From Acestrorhynchus altus (lineage: Eukaryota > Chordata > Actinopteri > Characiformes > Acestrorhynchidae): a DNA stretch of 64,000 nt. The stretch is from contig CM067522.1 of the NCBI GenBank assembly GCA_034509495.1, forward strand, positions 6,518,916 through 6,582,915. Reading direction: 5' to 3'. Positions 58,691 to 64,000 of the stretch are shown here, one piece after another; positions within the stretch are counted from its first letter, which is position 1, and each line of letters begins with the position of its first letter. A program made the translations under genes and the position numbers. The notes beneath the pieces were generated by a model that did not search any database, was not told the DNA's origin, and worked only from the letters and a program-made list of their open reading frames with translations.

Positions 58691-59150
58691 GAGGAGGAGG
58701 CTGCCGTTTCTTCCTTACTCTGCTCCTGGGTTAATTGTGAGGGCAGAGGTGGGGAGGAGATGATGTTTGATCTGGTTTTAGGTGTGTGTTTTTGACCCCT
58801 AACTTCACGTAACTGCCCCCGAGCACCGGAGTCGGTAACCTCGGCCTGCTGCTCTCCGGCCGAGCTGCTGCCGAGTCTGAGCGGGGGGCGGGGTGGAGTC
58901 CCGCGGGGAGTCGCCATGGCAACCCCAACCAACGAAGGCGGGGAGTTGCCAGCGGGCTCGAGCGGTTGTCTGGGTAACTCGCGGGCCGGGAGACGGCCGA
59001 AGCCACGCCCCCTCCTCTCACCTCCCCCACTTTCCAAAAACAGTGTGAGGAAGGACAGTGGCTGAAGGAGAGCTGGGTGGAGGAGGTGGTGGAGGTGTTC
59101 CACGCGTTCTGCCGGTTGTGTGGAGCTGGAGCTGGAGCTGCTCAGGCTTT
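58690..59150. promoter_or_regulatory. second CpG island with RFX X-box-like motifs
   Basis: GC-rich, CpG-dense segment with a GC box (GGGGGCGGGG, 58884-58893) and a second one on the other strand near 59005. A perfect match to the RFX palindrome pattern GTNRCC-N(0-3)-RGYAAC is at 58910-58923 (GTCGCCATGGCAAC). A one-mismatch copy is at 58965-58978 and a half site GTTGCC at 58945. RFX factors control ciliary genes in vertebrates (established). The gene driven and its direction are not visible. A 171-codon minus-strand frame (58588-59103) crosses the island, with an internal Met at 58917 (MATPRGTPPRPPLRLG), and a 49-codon plus-strand frame starts at 58916. Confidence 0.55.
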
Positions 59151-59455
59151 TACAGCTCCAGTTTCACAGGACAGTTGTAGATATTCACACAAAGGTGGCA
59201 AATCTCACTCACACTTTCTGCAAATGCATTACGTTCACATGCATTACATACAAAGTGGAAGGAATGGGAGGGCTTCTGCCTGGAGATAGTGGGAATGTTA
59301 TAATCCGTTTCATCCCAGTTTAGAAAGACGTGAACTGTTAGTCTCATGGAATGTAAAAACAACTGACCTCAGGACAGAAAACCTTCACCAAAACAGCCTG
59401 AGCCTGAGCTGGTGATTGAGGCCGGCACTGGTAAATAACACTGTTATTTAACCTC
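59151..59455. other. unassigned sequence with one arm of a repeat pair
   Basis: 59337-59430 ('tggaatgtaaaaacaactga', 'ggccggcactgg') is repeated in diverged form at 61183-61340. Confidence 0.45.
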
Positions 59456-59476
59456 CCACAGGATCAATAAAGTTCT

Positions 59477-59527
<51 letters not shown>
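59456..59527 (+). repeat. repeat tail with (TATC)n microsatellite
   Basis: 'cacaggatcaataaagttct' followed by about 12 ATCT units, a common LINE/SINE terminal structure in fish (recalled). Confidence 0.75.
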
Positions 59528-59528
<1 letters not shown>

Positions 59529-60002
59529 ATCTGTCATCTATCCTTCCATTCATCCATCTATCTAGAGGTGTAGTCAATTCAAACATTTCGATGGCCCACA
59601 TTGGGTTTTCTAGTCTAAATAATACGGTATATTTGCATAATATAAAATATATTAATTATATATTATTAATATATGAATTATAATATACTATATTATTATA
59701 TGTTATTAATACATACTATTAAATGTGCCATACTGTATTTGCAACATATATTTTGATTTATGGATTCTAACTGTACATGTGATAAAGCTGTAGAACTTGT
59801 TTTCACTCAGAGAATCAACAAAACCCGGTTTTGTCAGTAAACTGCATAACCAGAATAGGAAACCCTGGTGCCCCTTTGCTGATCCCCCTGCTGGGGTAAT
59901 TAACAGGTGAGTCAAATCAGGTGTGCTTGAGCAGGAGGAGCACAAAACTGTGAAGGAGTGTGGTAGTCCAGGTATACTCAATAATATATATTAAGATGCT
60001 GT
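59528..60002. other. unassigned AT-rich sequence
   Basis: 59635-59720 is an AT-palindromic run. No gene recognised. Confidence 0.4.
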
Positions 60003-60158
60003 TTGTCAGTCCTGGTCCTAGAGACACCCCTACCCTAATATTTTTCAGTGCTTTCCGTGCTCCTACCACACGTTAAGAAGCTCTGCAGAACTGTATGGGG
60101 TGTGTTAAAGATAAAACGGCAGGGTAGGGATGCCCCCAGGACCAGATTGTCTGTGTTG
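60003..60158. mobile_element. hAT-type MITE, diverged copy
   Basis: Inverted ends 'gtcagtcctggtcctagaga' and 'gatgcccccaggaccagatt' match the ends of the element at 62193-62376. The outermost bases are diverged and no target duplication was identified. Confidence 0.6.
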
Positions 60159-61182
60159 AGTCAGTGAGAAAAGAGGGGGAGGAATCCCAGCTGCTGCAGT
60201 GGTGACACTTATGAACAAAGACAGCCTCACTGACACAAGACACAACTTCAACTTTTAGGGTTTTTATCTACAATTATCACAATTAAAAATGCAGATTAAA
60301 GAAAATAAAAGCGTTTTATGAATGTTAACTAGTTTGCTCACCCAAGATGAAGGGCATTTTCTGTGCATGTTTGTAGATCTTGCACATCCCCATCAAAATT
60401 AAATGCAAATGTGTTATGAAATAAAACAAAATCCATCATTTCAACAGAAGGACCCTCAAACCAGGTGAAAAATTTAGAGCCACTATGAAAATGGGGTTAA
60501 TGCATCTAAAACCAAATACTGCACACCGTGCATATTTCCATTAACAGTTAACTGATTCTTCCAATTTTAATGTTTTAAGAAAGTAAAAAAAGGGTTTTTC
60601 TTAATTTGAAAATCTACAATTGTACACTTACTATATTCCATTGGCAAGAACAAAACACATGAATTGGTAGAAGTGGAGAATCCAGTTCCAGAAGGTAAAA
60701 ATCGAGGGCCAAGAGTCGGAACGAAACCCTGGGAGGGATCCTTACTTCCTGGACCTGGATTTTCCACCTCTATTGATAAAACTGTTTGAAGGGTTGTTCA
60801 ACTAAACTAAACTCACCTCATTTAAATATGTCATGAATATTTTGGTGTGGAAACAAATTTGCCCTTAGCCAACAATGAAAATATGTACACCGCTGCCTCT
60901 GTTTGGCAGAGGCTGACTCTATTCAAAGTGAGTTGACAGTGGCTGTACACACAGCCAATCATGGTGATTTAAATGCATTGGAGAGCAAAAGGCCTGGCTA
61001 CAGGAGTTATACTGCAAATACTCTGAATCTCTATTAGGCTAGCCACTAGATGGGGCTGTTTACACAACCACGGACCTTGCAACTTTAGATTGTGAGAACT
61101 TTATTCATATGTAAAAAGCATTTTATGTGATATTAAAAAGTATAATGAACATAACTCTAATATTAGAACTTGCTGTCTAACA
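60159..61182. other. unassigned sequence
   Basis: No gene recognised. Confidence 0.4.
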
Positions 61183-61465
61183 TTAGTCTGATGGAATGTA
61201 TAAACAACTGACCTTAGACCAATAAATATAAGCCTGATTATAATACAGACTCCATATTGGCCACCACTGGCAAACAGGTTTTATGTGTAACCATTGTTTA
61301 TCAAATAAACCTTCATGATGTGGCCGGCACAGGCCAGCGAGTTGGCTGCCCAGCAATGATGGAACACAAAGGCAGTAATTCGAAAAGAACAGCCGCTGAC
61401 TTAACCTGGCGGCATGTCTTCAACGTCCTAGTGTCCGGAGCATTGTATGTGATAGGAGGAGATAA
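61183..61465. repeat. repeat-pair arm joined to a SINE family A fragment
   Basis: 61183-61340 resembles 59337-59430. 61345-61465 shows 'ttggctgcccagcaatga', 'taattcgaaaagaacagcc' and 'cctagtgtccggagcatt', diverged versions of the SINE A body at 19417-19530. Confidence 0.5.
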
Positions 61466-62184
61466 ACATTTTTGAATCACCATAGGATATTTTACAGAAT
61501 TTTACAGAGGTCAAAAAAACAATGGTTGTTTAAAAGTGATCTCATTTGAAAACCCCCTCATCTTTTTTCCACTGAACTCCTTCAATAATGGGTTTATTCC
61601 ATGTATAGTCTTGTATGCAGTGGGAAGCATGAAAAGCAGAGCTGTTCCTGCTGCCAGGTTGCTGGTCCATGATTCACATCTGGTGTATATCCACAGGTGC
61701 TACAGGATTGGTTTTCTGGGTCAGTGAGAGGGGAAGAAGCACCACTGGCATTTTCATTTCTGCATCAAAAGCAAATTTCACTTCCAGATATAGCTGAAAG
61801 ACAACACAAGGAGGTGGTAATAAAAAAAGACCTCATTCATAAATGGGTTTAGTTGTCAGGTACTTTGCATGTTGTATCCTTTCCCCCACACCTTCTATTT
61901 AAGTTTATCCTGGTCAGTTTGCCTTTAAACTGTTTTTAAAGAGTTCTTTCTTACAAATAAGAGTAGGTTTGTACAAATAAATCGACCTGCTTGTCTATGT
62001 CTACTTGAATCTTGACATATGCACTGGTATTCACGATGTTCCTCAAAGTAGAGGAGCTGCTGTGGTCTGTAAAGGCATCTTGAATAAAAATGTGATCCTA
62101 GATTATCACACTGAAACTGAGAAGCTTTGTGATTTTGATTTGTGATTTATTGTCTGTTCTTATCAGATAAAGAATCTTTGATTG
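61466..62184. other. unassigned sequence
   Basis: No gene recognised. Confidence 0.4.
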
Positions 62185-62192
62185 CTTTATGG

Positions 62193-62376
62193 CAGTGTTT
62201 CTCAACGCTGGTCTTGGAGGCACCTCTTCCCTGCATGTTTTAGCTTTAACACACCCCATGCAACTCTGAAGGGCTTGATAATGGGCTGATTGGTTGAATC
62301 AGGTGTGATGGGAGCAGGGGAAGCTCTAAAATATGCAGGATAGGGGTGCCTCCAGGACTAAAGCTGAGAAACACTG
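62193..62376. mobile_element. hAT-type MITE, complete with 8-bp target duplication
   Basis: 184-bp element with terminal inverted repeats 'cagtgtttctcaacgctggt' and its counterpart 'aagctgagaaacactg'. It is flanked by CTTTATGG (62185-62192) and CTTTAAGG (62377-62384), an 8-bp target-site duplication with one mismatch, the size made by hAT transposases. Non-coding; needs a transposase supplied elsewhere. Confidence 0.85.
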
Positions 62377-62384
62377 CTTTAAGG

Positions 62385-62953
62385 GACATCCAACTATAAC
62401 TTCTCAAGTGTCTTCTGAGAACAGTATGAGGGAAACAGTCACCCACAGGAAGAGATTAAAGAGGCTGAATCATACTTTTAGCATTAACTGGCATGACTTT
62501 ATGCCACTGTGTTATCTAAGAGGAAACTGTCAGTGGTTTGTTTTAGCTTGAGCTGTTGGTTATCTGTCAAAACCACTGAGACCCAGAAGGTCACAGTTGT
62601 TATTTACATAATCTGCCACACAAGGAAACCAGCACCAAGCAATATCATGGTTGTTTGGCTTCTGTATGTGCGTTGAGCTATATGTGGGTGTAAGGGAACA
62701 GAAGAGTATGCTGTGTTGTTTTAACAAGGATAAACTAGCTCACCAGTTAAGCCATTCAGGTTTACTACTTTATGGTGTTTTTAAGTTACAAAGCATGAAT
62801 TAAAAAATATATTTTTAATAAATAAAATAAACTAAATGCTATGTATTGTCTCTTCTTTATATAAAACTTGTTTTACATACAGCTTAACTTGAAATTGAAA
62901 AACATCATTCAGAGAGTAACACTGAGAAAAGAAAATAAACTGCACTATTAAAA
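62385..62953. other. unassigned sequence
   Basis: No gene recognised. Confidence 0.4.
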
Positions 62954-62955
62954 TA

Positions 62956-63445
62956 CAGGGGTTGGACAATGAAATTGAAACATCTGGTTTTAGACCACAA
63001 TAATTGGTTAGTATGGTGAACTAGGGCCTCCTTTTGCAGCCAATACAGCATCAATTCGTCTTGGGAATGATATTGTTTGGATACAAACACCCGAACATCC
63101 CTTTCAGACAGCTTCCACTTGGGTCCACAGTTAATCCTGTTGTATGTTGTTTGTCCTTCTTGGTGGTATGGTAACATTACCCTGGATACAGTGGCTCTTG
63201 ATACACCACACAGACTTGCTGTCTTGGTCACAGATGTGCCAGCAAGACATGCACCAACTATTTGTCCTCTTGTGAACTCTGGTCTGTCACCCATAATGTT
63301 GTGTTCATTGCAATATTTTGAGCCAAACTGTGCTCTTACCTGCTAATTGAACCTTCACACTCTGCTCTTACTGGTGCAATTAATGAAGATTGGCCACCAG
63401 GCTGCTCCAATTTTGCCATGAAACCTCCCACACTACAATGACAGG

Positions 63446-63446
<1 letters not shown>
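62956..63446 (-). mobile_element. internally deleted Tc1-like transposon
   Basis: The left terminus begins after TA (62954-62955) with 'caggggttggacaatgaaat'. On the minus strand, starting at ATG 63294, the transposase N-terminus is intact: MGDRPEFTRGQIVGACLAG, then the HTH VTKTASLCGVSRATVSRVM, to about residue 65. The sequence then jumps, near 63060-63085, to the normal C-terminal end, which in a shifted frame reads PRRIDAVLAAKGG. The whole DDE catalytic domain is missing. The right terminus stops at 'gacaggt' and merges into TA/TG repeats. Non-autonomous. Confidence 0.8.
62965..63294 (-). pseudogene. Tc1 transposase remnant (HTH domain only)
   Basis: The 129-codon frame keeps the first DNA-binding helix-turn-helix and part of the second DNA-binding region (ERDVRVFVSKQ). 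Everything after that is out-of-frame C-terminal sequence and terminal-repeat translation. No catalytic Asp/Glu is present, so it cannot transpose. At most it could encode a short DNA-binding peptide. Confidence 0.75.
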
Positions 63447-63477
<31 letters not shown>

Positions 63478-63478
63478 G
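63447..63478 (+). repeat. (TA)n-(TG)n tract
   Basis: Short compound dinucleotide repeat replacing the right end of the Tc1 element. Confidence 0.85.
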
Positions 63479-63551
63479 ATATATTATATATAATTTGCAA
63501 CTAACTGCTTAAATGTGAGGTAAAGTATCTTTTTTTTATCTATTGTTTACG

Positions 63552-63893
63552 CCATTTTCCAATTTTTGCCCCCTACTAGTTTAGACATGCCAATTACCCA
63601 AACCCCTAAATTGTCTCCCACATCACATGTCTGCTTTCGGCGCCAGAGGAGCTCTGAGTCATGTGACGAACTGCCGCCATTTGTTGCCGGGCAACCATCA
63701 TGCTTGGAGAAAAAACCAGATCCCAGGTTCTGACACACTGGTTGGCAGACGCCTGCGCCAACCAGCAGCACACTTATGTGATGTGGAAAGAGCGCCATCT
63801 ACCCACCCCTTGAGGGAGAGCAAGCCAATTTCCCTCCCTCTGGACCCCGGCTGCCGATGGTGACATCGGGGTGCTGTGCCACTCGGGGCCCAG
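63552..63893 (-). mobile_element. tRNA-derived SINE (family A), copy with diverged head
   Basis: Reverse complement of the element at 19178-19620: 'gccattttccaatttttgcc', 'agacatgccaattaccca', 'gagggagagcaagccaattt' and 'ggctgccgatggtgac' correspond in order. The head is diverged; box B is not recognisable. Minus-strand frames here are SINE translations, not genes. Confidence 0.8.
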
Positions 63894-64000
63894 GTAAAGA
63901 TAATCTTGTAAATAGTAGTGACATCACTAATAGAGTACATGCCAGTTGGCTGTGCATAATATATTGTTTTAGCATCATCATTGCATTGTGCAATGTCACA
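63894..64000. other. unassigned sequence at window end
   Basis: Nothing recognised. Confidence 0.4.

Noticed and set aside
63547..63999. frames of 66-83 codons near the window end
   Set aside because: They are translations of a reverse SINE copy.

Overview
The window looks like a gene-poor piece of a teleost fish nuclear genome. It is mostly AT-rich, with very many microsatellites and short non-autonomous transposons, tRNA-derived SINEs, Tc1/mariner and hAT remnants, and CpG-rich islands at promoters. Several repeat families match, from memory, consensus elements common in ostariophysan fishes (characins, catfishes). That placement is inference; no database was searched.

Only one complete protein-coding gene is clear: an intronless 665-codon piggyBac-family gene at 53225-55222 (+). 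It sits in a CpG island, has a strong Kozak start and downstream AATAAA signals. All the Asp residues of the piggyBac DDD catalytic core and the C-terminal Cys/His zinc-binding domain are retained. No flanking terminal inverted repeats or TTAA target duplications were found by eye. It is therefore either a domesticated (PGBD-type) host gene or the intact core of a transposon whose ends were not recognised.

Layout: 1-5400 holds several copies of one TA-flanked mariner-type MITE plus other repeats. 5400-16400 holds microsatellites, a minisatellite, a palindromic MITE and blocks of complex sequence that may be conserved regulatory DNA. 16400-24000 holds two dead Tc1/mariner transposase genes, a full-length SINE and long trinucleotide arrays. 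24000-35000 is mostly unique sequence with scattered repeats; it includes a candidate short first exon (32841-32863), a candidate minus-strand exon or conserved element (about 34760-34976) and a 25-bp palindrome (31602-31626). 35000-52000 is repeat-rich (AAAG, CTTT and GGTTT arrays, a 34-bp minisatellite, SINE and MITE copies) and ends in a TAAT-rich block and a CCAAT-box pair at about 51290. 52650-55700 is the piggyBac gene with its CpG island. 56580-58690 is an irregular tandem array of diverged units, interrupted by a SINE. 58690-59150 is a second CpG island with RFX X-box-like sites, probably the promoter of a gene whose body is not recognisable here. 59150-64000 holds a hAT MITE with target-site duplication, an internally deleted Tc1 element and a second SINE copy.

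No rRNA, true tRNA gene, CRISPR array, operon or retroviral sequence was seen. Most short open frames in this window are chance or microsatellite translations. The sparse coding content with islands of complex sequence would fit a large intron or a regulatory gene desert, which cannot be decided from the sequence alone.
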